DNA from: Linnemannia hyalina
Taxonomy: Eukaryota; Mortierellomycota; Mortierellomycetes; Mortierellales; Mortierellaceae
Direction of reading: 5' to 3'
DNA: 64,000 nt
Assembly (NCBI GenBank): GCA_019671135.1
Contig: JAHRHY010000018.1
Span: forward strand, 1,240,001-1,304,000
Shown: positions 42,544-51,985 of the stretch, piece by piece
How the letters are laid out: each line of letters starts with the position of its first letter
Position numbering within the stretch: position 1 is the stretch's first letter
Translations under genes and position numbers: made by a program
Notes under the pieces: model-generated
The model's database searches: none
What the model was told of the DNA's origin: nothing
The model's input: the letters and a program-made list of their open reading frames with translations, nothing else

Positions 42544-43038
42544 GCGGCCCCTTCATGTGCAGAGGATATAAAAAGGCATATAAAAAATATCCAAAGTCCA
42601 AGGAACGGAGTGTTGACTTCCATAACTGGCATATCTCTTCATAGTGGGCAACAGAACACAGAATAAAATAGCAATAGACAGCACAAGAATTTTTAAAATG
42701 TAATCTCTCCCCTGTATTTCACGACAAAGATACAGTTGAGAATACAAGTGCTTTAGATGATCACATACAAGAACTACTCTGTCGAATCTTGCAGTGAGGG
42801 TTACAGTTTAATAGTAGATGGACATATTCAAGAGTTTGGTGTGCGAAAAATAAGAAGACTTTGTTGTTTGGAGAATGTAGTTGTGTTTAGTAGGATAATC
42901 GCGCAAGGAATGTTACAGTGGTTGTTTTAAATGGTTGATATCATACATACACTCTCCTCTAATGGACGCGGTGGATATCGTCAAGATCTGCAGAGATGTA
43001 ACAAACACCATATGATAATTTGGACTTGAAAGGCCTCC
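42544..43038 (-). repeat. R repeat copy R5 (E1-b)
   Basis: 495 bp, subtype 2, almost identical to R4. Confidence 0.92.
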
Positions 43039-43330
43039 CAAGGAGAGCTATCAGGCAAAAAAGAATGATGGAAAGCATGTGAAATCTGGGAGATGTAAGA
43101 AAGATGAGGATGTGCAACAATCCGATGATGATTTACAGTATGAGAATAAGAAGTTAAAGAAACGTGTCAGAAAATTAGAGAAAGAAATGGATAAGATGAA
43201 CCAAATTATTTCCCAGCAGAAGAGGGAGATTTATATAATAAATGCCTTGATCAAAGGATTTGCCAGTGGTCTCATGGTAAATCAAGAGGAAGAATTAGAT
43301 ACAGCCAATGTTGTTGAGCTATCGGAATAA

Positions 43331-43506
43331 ACTTTTAAAATGTGCAATATATATACCTTCCATAAGTAGTATTATGGGAATTATTCCCAGGAAATTCATG
43401 TACTGTCAACCAAGCTGGTACCATTATCATCATGATGTATATGCATGAGATTCACCGGGGACACACGTATAAATGCTATATATGTTATATGAACGTAGGT
43501 GTTTTA
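43331..43506. other. E2 tail between zinc/coiled-coil gene and right TIR
   Basis: AT-rich, with TTTTAAAA at 43,333 and 43,502 and a TGGGAATTATTCCCAGG palindrome near 43,375. No gene. Confidence 0.45.
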
Positions 43507-43825
43507 AAATGGTGGGCATAGCTTAACAAAAGACGAGAAAATAGGTGTACTCCCTCGCCCAAAAAAAAGCGATCTCCCCCAATTCTATTCCTCGATTACC
43601 GATATGTAAAATATGTTTATGTTGATACTCTTTCCTTACGTTTTGCTCTTGTAATACTGCTAGATAACTATGTCCATTTGGATTCTTTTGCTTTTGTATA
43701 TGTATTCTTTATAGATATATCTGTTGTCTTTTTAAAAACTCCTTCCATAATCGTCTGTACAAATTCTTGCAACTTCCATTGGTATTCCATAACATATTTA
43801 ACTATTTCGACCCAAGACATTTCCC
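43507..43825 (-). repeat. E2 right terminal inverted repeat
   Basis: Reverse complement of 33,511-33,829 with at least one substitution. Its outer end (TTTCCC) joins a DDE2 gene fragment. Confidence 0.8.
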
Positions 43826-44322
43826 CTTATTTGACGTTTGTTCATCATCATCATCTGAAGCAACATCTATTCCTACAAATTTCTCTTGCATTCTTTGTAA
43901 CTCAAGACCATTTTCCAGTTTGTTTTGTACTGTAACGGTTTGTGTTAACTCTGGGACAAGTTGCCTTTCTCGTGGATAATCTACTCCTTCTTCCATCCAT
44001 CCACGATGATGTGGCTGCTCTTCGATGTCCACTGCTTTAACAAAGTTGCGAATATTTAGCAACAGAAGACAAAGGCGGAATGTAAGATTAAACTCCTTTT
44101 TGGATCCAACTCTTACAATCTCCTTGTTATTAAACTTGGCGAATGTTTTCATGAGATCACCAAAGACAGCCTCTGACGTAGATCGAAATCCACCAAACAT
44201 AGCATTAAAGTTGGATTCCTCTTCGTGGAGTTGCTGTAGTCGTTTCTTACGGATGGGAAAACAGAAGTTACGCTCGTCCAACTTTTCTTTTTCCACAATA
44301 TCGCCAATGTATTGTGTATATC
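43826..44322 (-). pseudogene. DDE2 C-terminal fragment of another E2 copy
   Basis: About 165 codons from YTQYIGDIVEKEKL to DDDDEQTSNK, nearly identical to residues ~245-410 of DDE2 at 33,915-35,195, including FRSTSEAVFGDL with the catalytic Glu. It is cut upstream by the LTR of Gypsy 2 at 44,323 (right after GATATACACAATAC on the coding strand) and downstream by the E2 terminal repeat at 43,825, so it lacks both Asp motifs and its true stop. The missing 5' part should lie beyond the other LTR of Gypsy 2, outside the window. Confidence 0.88.
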
Positions 44323-44519
44323 TGTCAAGAAAGCAGACCAAGCAATAGAATGAAGTAGATAAAGAGAACCTTGATCAAGGACTAAGAAATGAGTATAAGG
44401 AATAGGTTAAAGAGTATGTTGTATTGGCGATACCAAGTAAAGAGCTATAGATTTGCTATCTAAGGCCCTTTTATACTCGTTAGGGCGAAGTCACAAGAGC
44501 AAGCTCTTGTCTCGTGACA
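44323..44519 (-). repeat. Gypsy 2 3' LTR
   Basis: 197 bp, starting TGTCACGAGAC and ending CTTTCTTGACA on the element strand (TG...CA with TGTCA/TGACA ends). A TATAAAAGG box lies ~50 bp inside. A purine-rich AGGGGGAGG tract directly precedes it, as expected for a polypurine tract. Confidence 0.85.
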
Positions 44520-44529
44520 ACCTCCCCCT

Positions 44530-45238
44530 CTAGGGCCGAGTTCCAAGAGGCCTTTGGCTGGGTTTGTGAGGGTGTTGCAGATGGAACTCGCGAACAAGGT
44601 CCGGGGAATTCTTGACACAGGCGGCCGGTTCCCAGGTTCGTTCGGATACGGGGTAGCCTCTCCAATGTATATAGTATTCAAGGTGGTTGCGCCTGATCCG
44701 TGAATCCAAAATGGCCTCAACCTCGTACTCCTCATCGCCGGAGACGACAAGCGGAGGAGGTCGTTTTGAGGCTCGACCGGGGATCGTATCTGGATGCGCA
44801 CGCTCAAGTAAGTTTACATGAAAGACAGGATGTAGCTTGGTCGTTGGTGGTAAATCGAGACGGAAGGATCGAGTGCCGATTTTTTCGAGAATACGGTAAG
44901 GGCCCATGCGCTTATGGTCGAGCTTCTTGCATGGTCTGTTCGTTTGGAGGTTCCGGGCGTCTAGCCATACAAGATCTCCTACTTGCAGATTGGGTTGTGG
45001 TTGGGCCTTGGTGTCGAAGTTCCTGGCATGCTGTTCAATGGCGGTGTGAATATTGAGTTGCATCTCCGCATAGAGGTTCTTTAGGGCCTGGACGCGTTCC
45101 TGGGCTGGGACATTGTCCTTCGAGACTCTTGGGATGGTGATGGTGAATTTCGGATGGTAGCCGAGGTTGGCAAAGAATGGTGTTGTTTTTGTTGTTGAGT
45201 GTGTTGCGTTGTTGTATGCAAATTCTGCTATCGGTAGA
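44530..45238 (-). pseudogene. Gypsy 2 pol, C-terminal part (integrase end + chromodomain)
   Basis: Encodes the end of the integrase core region (LLPIAEFAYNNATHSTT), the GPY-like module (KRMGPYRILEKIG, LHPVFHVNLLE) and a chromodomain (EYEVEAILDSR, YYIHWRGYPVSERTWEP), ending at TAG 44,530. It continues from the segment ending at 58,079: removing Gypsy 1 and one copy of the 5-bp duplication joins the frame at DWSTLLPIAEF. The chromodomain identifies a chromovirus, a group in which it is thought to steer integration to chromatin marks. Confidence 0.9.
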
Positions 45239-45287
45239 AGGGTTGTCGCATATTTGCCTGTCTCGGGGGTGTCAGCTAATGTAATTA

Positions 45288-45782
45288 GCAGCCCCTTCAT
45301 GTGCAGAGGATATAAAAAGGCATATAAAAAATATCCAAAGCCCAAGGAACGGAGTGTTTACTTCCATAACTGACATATCTCTTCATAGTGGGCAACAGAA
45401 CACAGAATAAAATAGCAATAGACAGCACATGTTTTTTTAAAATGTAATCTCTCCCCTGTATTTCGCCCCAAAGATACAGTTGAGAGTACAAGTGCTTTAG
45501 ATGATGACATACAAGAACTACTCTGGCGAATCTTGCAGTGAGGGTTACAGGTTAATAGTAGATGGACATATTCAAGAGTGTGGTGTGCGAAAAATAAGAA
45601 GACTTTGTTGTTTGGAGAATAGGTTGGTGTTTAGTAGGATAGTTAAACAAAAAATGTTACAATGGTTGTCTTATATGCTTGGTATCATATATACATTCTC
45701 ATCCCATAGTCGCTATGGATATTGTCGAGATCTACAGAGATGTAACAAACACCATATGATAACTTGGACCTGAAAGGCCTCC
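45288..45782 (-). repeat. R repeat copy R6 (E1-c)
   Basis: 495 bp, GCAGCCCC...GGCCTCC on this strand, subtype 1. Confidence 0.92.
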
Positions 45783-46255
45783 TAGGTGAATGTTTTAAAA
45801 AAATATGGGTAATGCAATAATGGTGAGGGTGCATGCATTGTGGAACGTCTCAGATGAAGTTATCGTGGTTTTTATAATGTTTGATGTAACATACTTTGTA
45901 GGAAGTTACGATTGTTATAATATTTGTTGATATGCGGCCTCCTATACAGATCGTTGGTAAACATGCCAATGGTGAAAAAATAAATGTCATAAAGAGTGCA
46001 TGCATTGTAGAACATATTAGATATAGTTATTGTAATTTTCGTAATGTTAAATATAAGTAGATTGTGGATAAACACCACTGTGATCAAGAAAGAAATATTG
46101 TAAATTGTGCAAAGGATGGTGGAAGTTTTTAAAAAGATGGGTAATATATCTGGTGAATCTCATTGGAAGGGACGAGGATAATATTACATGTGTATTCCAT
46201 ATATAAAAGCTTTATTTGTGCAAGTGGTATATCTACAGTTTTTAAAATTCTTGAT
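45783..46255. other. E1-c-specific 3' region
   Basis: AT-rich, with no gene. It contains two imperfect copies of a ~110-bp unit (AATGGTGA...GTGCATGCATTGT.GAAC...GTTAT.GT) at about 45,820 and 45,970. TTTTTAAAA stretches occur near 46,125 and 46,240. It is not present in E1-a or E1-b. Confidence 0.5.
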
Positions 46256-48517
46256 CTACTCTTCTGCGGTCTCAAATGTTACTTCAAGAGGCTTCTTTTC
46301 TTCCATCGTACTTTTCTCTTTGGCTTGAATACTATCTAATACACTTTGCACTATGGTTTTTCTGTTGTTAGATCCTTCTTTTGCAAACTTACATAATATA
46401 TCGGAATGTGGTTCGCGGGAACCAAACTTATCCATGTGCCATGTTTCGTAGTTGGAATAATCTTTCTCCAACAAACCTAGGTGAAAAATTAGTTCTTTTT
46501 CTTCTGCATTACCATCTGCCGAAACGTATTCCTCGCGGAGTTCTTCTTCGATAGCTGTTATTTTGCTATATACTTCTCCCATTGCCTTCAGAAAATCATG
46601 ATGGTCTTTTGTAGTGTAAACACTTGAGGCATTCACATTTTCGCTTTCCATAGGTCCACCATCTTCTAGAGTTTTCTTAACATCCGACTCTTGCACCTCA
46701 TCATCTACTTTTTCTACAAGTTCATCTAAAGTTTCCTTAATATTCGACTCTTGCACCTCATCATCTATTTTTTCTACCGGTTCACCTTTCTCTGTCGACC
46801 TATCCTTAGACCATTGTGGCTTAAAGCCCATAGCAAAGATCTTTTCTTTTTCCTTTTGGTTAAGATTATCATAGTCGACATTCTCTGCACCAATGTGGTC
46901 ATCAGTCACCAAGCCAACTACAATGTTTTGCTTGCGGATCTTGAGAATGTGCTTTCCATTTACAAGTACATTCTTGGAATACTCCAATTGCTGCTTGTGA
47001 AACCTTTTCCATTTCATCTTGGATATATCTGTCGGTCCTTCCACTGGTAGTTCCTCTTCTACTTCGACCTCCTCGTTGAAAAGCATCTTTCTCTCTTCAT
47101 CAGACATTTCTTGAAGTTTCATCTTGCTAAGCATGGAGCGTTCCAAGATATCCATCTCTGGAACATCACCACCGCCACGCAGATGATCAAGCGTAAACAG
47201 GCCAACGTATGTATTCTTTCCACATAGCTTGACAATGTACTTAGCCTTCATCGTAAAGTTAGTTGCATACTCAAGCATGTCGTTATTAGGATGAACCATC
47301 CATCCTCCATCCTTTGCAAGTGGTATGTCTTTCTCTGATCTAATGTTACGCACCGTTGTGGCCAGTGCAAATGTGTGTTCATCTTTTTCATCCTTAGAAA
47401 CATCTACATTAGAAGATGGCTCTGCATTTTTGGGCATCTCTGAATGCCTTTTCTTTCGAGAAGTCTTCTTCTCATCATCCTTAGATGACTTTTTATGAGA
47501 TAGTTTTTCATCAGGGTTATCCTTAGAGGTATCATCTCCAGATTCTACATCAGGTCTGTTATTGGACTTGCCATCATCAGAGTCTTTATCTTTAGAGGAA
47601 TCATCCTCAGAGTCAGCATTATCAGACGTATCACCATCATCTGTATCATCGTCAGAATTCTCATCAGCAGAAGACTCTTCTATTTTTTCTACATCTGCTG
47701 AAGTTGCCTCTTGAAGACCCATCTTGGCCAATATGCGTGCCTCTTTCTCAGATATTTCTGGCGCAGGGAGATTCTTGCCCATGAGCTTAGGTGGACACAA
47801 TGCAATGTAGAGATTCTTTTCCTTTAGCCTAATAATGTACTTGCCATTTACAGTAAAGCTTTTTGCATACAGGAAAGCTGGATTAGTTGCATAACGCGTC
47901 CATATACATGTATTAGCGAGTGGTACATTTTTCTTGGACGTTATGTCAACTACCTTTGGACTCAACGGAAAGGAGACGGCAATTATATCTTCTTCATCAT
48001 CATCATCGGACGGCTCTTCATCCGATGACTCCTGCTTGTTTCTCTTTCGCTTCTTTGGTTCTTCATCCTCGGAAGTCATATCGTCATCGGAAGACACAAA
48101 CTTAGAAGTATGTGTCTTCTTTAAAGCCTTGGAAGACTTAGTACGCTTGTCGACAGGTGCGTTGTTGTTACTACGTTTTATATAACCTCTATCTTGATCT
48201 TGATGACGTCCACAGTATGTTTGACCAAGTTTGGCTACACTACCACAATTAGCACCCTTAATAGTTGTGCCTTGACACTTGCGCGCAGGATCGTGGACAT
48301 AACAATGCATGCCTTCATCATCAACTTCCTTCATGCATTTGCGCTTGGACTTGGTGCACTTTTCTCCACAAAAGTAGTATCTCTCTACTTCCTCATCCTC
48401 ATCAAGCGCCTTAAAGATCTTATTTGCATCTTTCTTGTTAAACTCCACTCCCTTCTTAGAGGAGAATGTCTCAAAGGCCTTGGTGATGAGCTCGATTGTA
48501 AGCTGAACGTACTTCAT
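46256..48517 (-). CDS. acidic tandem-zinc-motif protein, E1-c (alternative C-terminus)
   Basis: 753 aa, open throughout, from ATG 48,517 to TAG 46,256. Both zinc motifs are intact (CGEKC...GMHCYVH; GANCGS...YCGRH). The first three NGKYI-type repeat domains are present (YAKSFTVNGKYI, YATNFTMKAKYI, YSKNVLVNGKHI). After MGFKPQ the sequence departs completely from E1-a and E1-b: instead of the DKDAED minisatellite and fourth domain it has two EKIDDEVQES-type repeats and a helical tail (LKAMGEVYSKITAIEEEL, SVLDSIQAKEKS). This looks like a domain swap between E1 lineages. Function unknown; strongly acidic, so interaction with basic proteins is possible. Confidence 0.78.
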   Translation of the reverse strand: MKYVQLTIELITKAFETFSSKKGVEFNKKDANKIFKALDEDEEVERYYFCGEKCTKSKRKCMKEVDDEGMHCYVHDPARKCQGTTIKGANCGSVAKLGQTYCGRHQDQDRGYIKRSNNNAPVDKRTKSSKALKKTHTSKFVSSDDDMTSEDEEPKKRKRNKQESSDEEPSDDDDEEDIIAVSFPLSPKVVDITSKKNVPLANTCIWTRYATNPAFLYAKSFTVNGKYIIRLKEKNLYIALCPPKLMGKNLPAPEISEKEARILAKMGLQEATSADVEKIEESSADENSDDDTDDGDTSDNADSEDDSSKDKDSDDGKSNNRPDVESGDDTSKDNPDEKLSHKKSSKDDEKKTSRKKRHSEMPKNAEPSSNVDVSKDEKDEHTFALATTVRNIRSEKDIPLAKDGGWMVHPNNDMLEYATNFTMKAKYIVKLCGKNTYVGLFTLDHLRGGGDVPEMDILERSMLSKMKLQEMSDEERKMLFNEEVEVEEELPVEGPTDISKMKWKRFHKQQLEYSKNVLVNGKHILKIRKQNIVVGLVTDDHIGAENVDYDNLNQKEKEKIFAMGFKPQWSKDRSTEKGEPVEKIDDEVQESNIKETLDELVEKVDDEVQESDVKKTLEDGGPMESENVNASSVYTTKDHHDFLKAMGEVYSKITAIEEELREEYVSADGNAEEKELIFHLGLLEKDYSNYETWHMDKFGSREPHSDILCKFAKEGSNNRKTIVQSVLDSIQAKEKSTMEEKKPLEVTFETAEE

Positions 48518-49148
48518 GTTTTTGGATATGAATAATATGGATTGTACTTGTGGTATGGTGGGTGTGAATGAGTTTTCAGTTTATGTGTGGTAGATTGCAG
48601 CTGCTTAGTACACTGATATAAAGAATTGCAATAAAAGATGGTTGTATAGGTATGGATGGTTGTATAGATATGGATAATTGTTGGTTGGTTACTAGATAAA
48701 GATTAAGCAAGAGGGAAGTGGACTCCTTTATTTATACTAATTCAGGAACACTGCCACAATGGACATTAATAGCGCTTGCTTATTAGCACTGCTTGGCGCT
48801 TAGTAACAAAAGAGTTTTAAAAAGGCATCTAAGTGGTTAATAATGTAGTGTTCCTCGTATGACGTAGATCTTGCTTATTAAGACTGCTTGGCATTAAAGA
48901 CGGGGTTTAAAAATGGTTAAGAATGTAGTATTATTTTATGACGTAGGTTTGTACATGTGTTTATCCTCTGTGTTAAATAAAAAGGAATGCTGTAGAATAG
49001 CATAGAATAGCATCCGATCTACTACAATAATACCATGGCTTTTAATAATAGATACCGGTGCATATTAGCGTCTTGGCAGTTAATACCGTATCTTAAAGCT
49101 GACTAAATAGGCCATGTATGTCTATTCTTTTAAAAACCTGCAATAAGT
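48518..49148 (-). promoter_or_regulatory. E1-c central control region
   Basis: Counterpart of 29,430-30,112. It has the TATAAATA box and tandem GCCAAGCAGT units and lacks the extra 30-bp duplication of E1-b and E1-d. Confidence 0.6.
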
Positions 49149-50438
49149 CTACAGATTACCATTAACATCCATTTGTCGCTTCGTACCTCTAAGCTCAATG
49201 GAAAGACCGGGTTGCATTATTACTGCTTGATCCATTGGTGTGTCCTCATCAACATTAACATCAACATCACCATGAAGATTAATACCAAGAAATTTGTTCT
49301 GGAGTTGTGCCATTGTATTTCCATCCTCCACTAGCGCACCAACATCAACATATCCCATTGGTTGCTCAACGTCGTTCTCTGTCGTCGGATACTCGAATCC
49401 TTCGCGAAGCCAAGCTGTATGAATTGGTTCTGCAGAAATCTTCAACAAAGCAACCATCTTTTTCATGTTTAAGAGTAACAAAGATAACTTCAACTGCAAA
49501 TTATATGTTTGTTTCTTATCCACCAACACAGGAGTACGGTTGTTGTGTTTCTCAAATGTGGAACCAAGGTCTGCAAACAGAGATTCCATCTGCGAGCGGA
49601 AACTACCAAAGGTGGTATTGTATAACGCTTCTTCCTGTGTAAGTTCCTTGTTCTTCTGTTTACGGTATGGATGAGCGAAATTTTGGACTTTAAGAGTATC
49701 AGACTCATCTATAAGCCTCCTTAAGAACTGTGGATACCCTCCATCGAGAGCAATGCAATCCATCTCATGCACTCTCTTGTCCAACTTCATCGTTAGCAGC
49801 ATTGTTCCATCAGCATTGTTCTTGCAAGATGCAGATTTGGAGACAAATAAGGCCATGCCATTACAATCCATTGCTACCTGTGTGCGTAACCCTGACTTTT
49901 TCAGCTTGTAAGAGTACATATCAGCACTGCTCTCACCTTTGTATGTTGCTCTTGTATCATGACCATCAAGATGCAATGTAACATGCTTAAATAATGGAGG
50001 ATTCTTTTCCTTTGCAGACAATAGGCGTATTTTAATTGTGGAGAACATTGTTGCAATACAGTTGGTGATGTACTTGTTGTGCAAAGTATATTCTTTCTTA
50101 TAAAACACAGAGTGCATTGCATGAAAACTACTTTTTGGCATGTGTGGTTCCATTGCTTCCATAGACAGTCCTTTGACAAGATGATAGAGCATTAAAAGAC
50201 CTTTCTCCACTTCTTTGTATGGACCAGGATACTTAACCTTTGGCCAGATGTCAACAAGAAAGAAGTACACTGGAATAGGACCAAGGCGTCGATTTAGGGT
50301 TTCTTTTATTTCTGGCATATACCCAATTTCCTTGCTTACAGTACGATGATTATTACGTGGTGTAATTGTTGGCCATCCAGCGTTGAGGAAAGTCCAATGG
50401 TCATCAAGCAGTTGTTGGAAGTGTTTTGTTAGATCCAT
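49149..50438 (-). CDS. Harbinger-like DDE transposase, E1-c
   Basis: 429 aa from ATG 50,438 (upstream in-frame ATGs to 50,528). Nearly identical to E1-b (for example DTLKVQNF versus DILRVQNF), with the same long C-terminus RGTKRQMDVNGNL and all DDE motifs. It is fully open. With its intact acidic partner, E1-c is the best candidate for a currently complete E1. Confidence 0.82.
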   Translation of the reverse strand: MDLTKHFQQLLDDHWTFLNAGWPTITPRNNHRTVSKEIGYMPEIKETLNRRLGPIPVYFFLVDIWPKVKYPGPYKEVEKGLLMLYHLVKGLSMEAMEPHMPKSSFHAMHSVFYKKEYTLHNKYITNCIATMFSTIKIRLLSAKEKNPPLFKHVTLHLDGHDTRATYKGESSADMYSYKLKKSGLRTQVAMDCNGMALFVSKSASCKNNADGTMLLTMKLDKRVHEMDCIALDGGYPQFLRRLIDESDTLKVQNFAHPYRKQKNKELTQEEALYNTTFGSFRSQMESLFADLGSTFEKHNNRTPVLVDKKQTYNLQLKLSLLLLNMKKMVALLKISAEPIHTAWLREGFEYPTTENDVEQPMGYVDVGALVEDGNTMAQLQNKFLGINLHGDVDVNVDEDTPMDQAVIMQPGLSIELRGTKRQMDVNGNL

Positions 50439-50599
50439 AATAATATTTATGTATTGGATTGTCATGACGTTAACCAACAATAACAATTTTTTAAAAAGGC
50501 TTATACTTAACTGCATACACAACAGCATGTAGGATGGTATCTATCATACAGCAAGCACATAGTTGAGAATACAAATATATTTTTATATTTTATTCGGTA

Positions 50600-51094
50600 G
50601 CAGCCCCTTCATGTGCAGAGGATATAAAAAGGCATATAAAAAATATCCAAAGCCCAAGGAACGGAGTGTTTACTTCCATAACTGACATATCTCTTCATAG
50701 TGGGCAACAGAACACAGAATAAAATAGCAATAGACAGCACATGTTTTTTTAAAATGTAATCTCTCCCCTGTATTTCGCCCCAAAGATACAGTTGAGAGTA
50801 CAAGTGCTTTAGATGATGACATACAAGAACTACTCTGGCGAATCTTGCAGTGAGGGTTACAGGTTAATAGTAGATGGACATATTCAAGAGTGTGGTGTGC
50901 GAAAAATAAGAAGACTTTGTTGTTTGGAGAATAGGTTGGTGTTTAGTAGGATAGTTAAACAAAAAATGTTACAATGGTTGTCTTATATGCTTGGTATCAT
51001 ATATACATTCTCATCCCATAGTCGCTATGGATATTGTCGAGATCTACAGAGATGTAACAAACACCATATGATAACTTGGACCTGAAAGGCCTCC
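50600..51094 (-). repeat. R repeat copy R7 (E1-c)
   Basis: 495 bp, subtype 1, same sequence as R6 as far as read. Confidence 0.92.
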
Positions 51095-51222
51095 TTAGGC
51101 TAGAGACAGTAATTTAGTCATATGACCAGACACCGACATAAATGGAGGTGTCTGGGCTGTTAACAAAGATCCCTCTCTTGTCTTATCAATTCGATTGTGC
51201 GTGACTAGCGTAAAAATTTTCA

Positions 51223-51985
51223 TTTTTTTTGATAAATACAACACGGATCGGGATCAGAATCCGTCCAACGATTGACAGGATCCATCCACTCATTTATTTA
51301 TTCATTCAACCCATTACGAGGAACACTCCATCAATCTACAGGAGCGATTCAGGACGTAACGGGAGCATTTACGGATCATTACAGAACAGGACCTTTACTG
51401 TCAGGATTTTTCTCTATTTTCAGGATAATCCAACAAGGACAGGATCCTTTTCTTTTATTTGTGGTCATTTCGTGCGTGCATCTGGTCACTAGTGACAAGG
51501 TTACAGCAGAGACTGATCATTAATACGAAGTGTAACAGGCGGTTACTTTCGTTGTTATTATTTGGTTACTATTCTACCTTTTTGTGTTGGAGCTTTCAAG
51601 TGCGATCATACATCTGTGTGGTCATTTGAGGTCTTCATATAACACGGTAGCAGAGATTCATTAGAAAACTCACCGTTAGTTTTGATCAAGGACATTCTTG
51701 TTCAAATAAACGCGGGATTCGTCTTTGTTGGCATTTAGGTGTGCCCTCATCCGAATTCATTTGCATCAGAAAACTTTTAGTTTTTTTCTGGGTGTTGTTT
51801 TTTATTTTTATTTTGAATCAAGTGGATCACTGAGCAAAAAAGTACTGGAAGTTGACGTTAGTAGTAACAGTATTATTTTTTCTGGGGTGCAGTCTGGTTG
51901 ATCATCAGTTTTCAAAAGCTCATTTCGTTTTCTGTTTATTCTGCTTGTCTGTTTGTTTTCTTTTCCTTTAATTGGGTCATAGAGA
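51223..51985 (+). other. Gypsy 1 5' leader
   Basis: 763 bp between LTR and gag without a supported gene. No clear tRNA-complementary primer-binding site is visible right after the LTR, where a poly-T run lies. Confidence 0.6.

Larger units (their letters stand above)
37553..43038 (-). mobile_element. E1-b: complete E1 inserted in the E2 zinc/coiled-coil gene, TSD CAA
   Basis: 5,486 bp, bounded by R4 and R5 and by CAA duplications (37,550-37,552 and 43,039-43,041). It carries the DDE transposase (intact) and the acidic gene (one frameshift). The two terminal repeats are nearly identical to each other (one difference noticed) and are both subtype 2. This is the clearest complete E1 insertion. 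Confidence 0.95.
37449..43330 (+). pseudogene. zinc/coiled-coil protein of E2 interrupted by E1-b
   Basis: Exonic parts 37,449-37,552 and 43,042-43,330. The first part encodes MPKRICNRC ... TCKECKIK, a C-x2-C...C-x2-C zinc motif of the CxxCgxxKp-xFy-CKxC type common in phage and large-virus proteins (from memory). The second part encodes a strongly charged coiled coil (KKLKKRVRKLEKEMDKM) and a short tail. Deleting E1-b and one CAA copy restores one 130-codon frame exactly, which proves both the reading frame and the element borders. The gene is divergent from the 90-aa gene and ends at TAA 43,328. As sequenced it is disrupted by a 5.5-kb insertion. Confidence 0.85.
33511..43825. mobile_element. 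E2: TIR-flanked element with DDE2, Rep-like and zinc/coiled-coil genes
   Basis: Terminal inverted repeats of ~319 bp (33,511-33,829 and 43,507-43,825, nearly identical) bound ~4.8 kb of own sequence plus the nested 5.5-kb E1-b. Own genes: DDE2 (+), Rep-like (-), 90-aa (-), zinc/coiled-coil (+). The right end abuts a C-terminally cut DDE2 gene of another E2 copy; the left end abuts an E2 terminal-repeat fragment. No target duplication could be identified, so the exact termini are uncertain. Confidence 0.7.
45288..51094 (-). mobile_element. E1-c: complete E1 inserted in Gypsy 1 LTR, TSD TTA
   Basis: 5,807 bp, bounded by R6 and R7 and by TTA (45,285-45,287 and 51,095-51,097). The undisturbed target is visible in the 3' LTR at 57,945. 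Both genes are open. The terminal repeats are both subtype 1 and read as identical to each other. Its acidic gene has a different C-terminal half from E1-a and E1-b. Confidence 0.95.
45244..51222 (+). repeat. Gypsy 1 5' LTR, split by E1-c
   Basis: TGTCGCATATTTG...AAAAATTTTCA. It is interrupted after TAATTA at 45,287 and resumes at 51,098 (GGCTAGAGAC). Confidence 0.93.
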
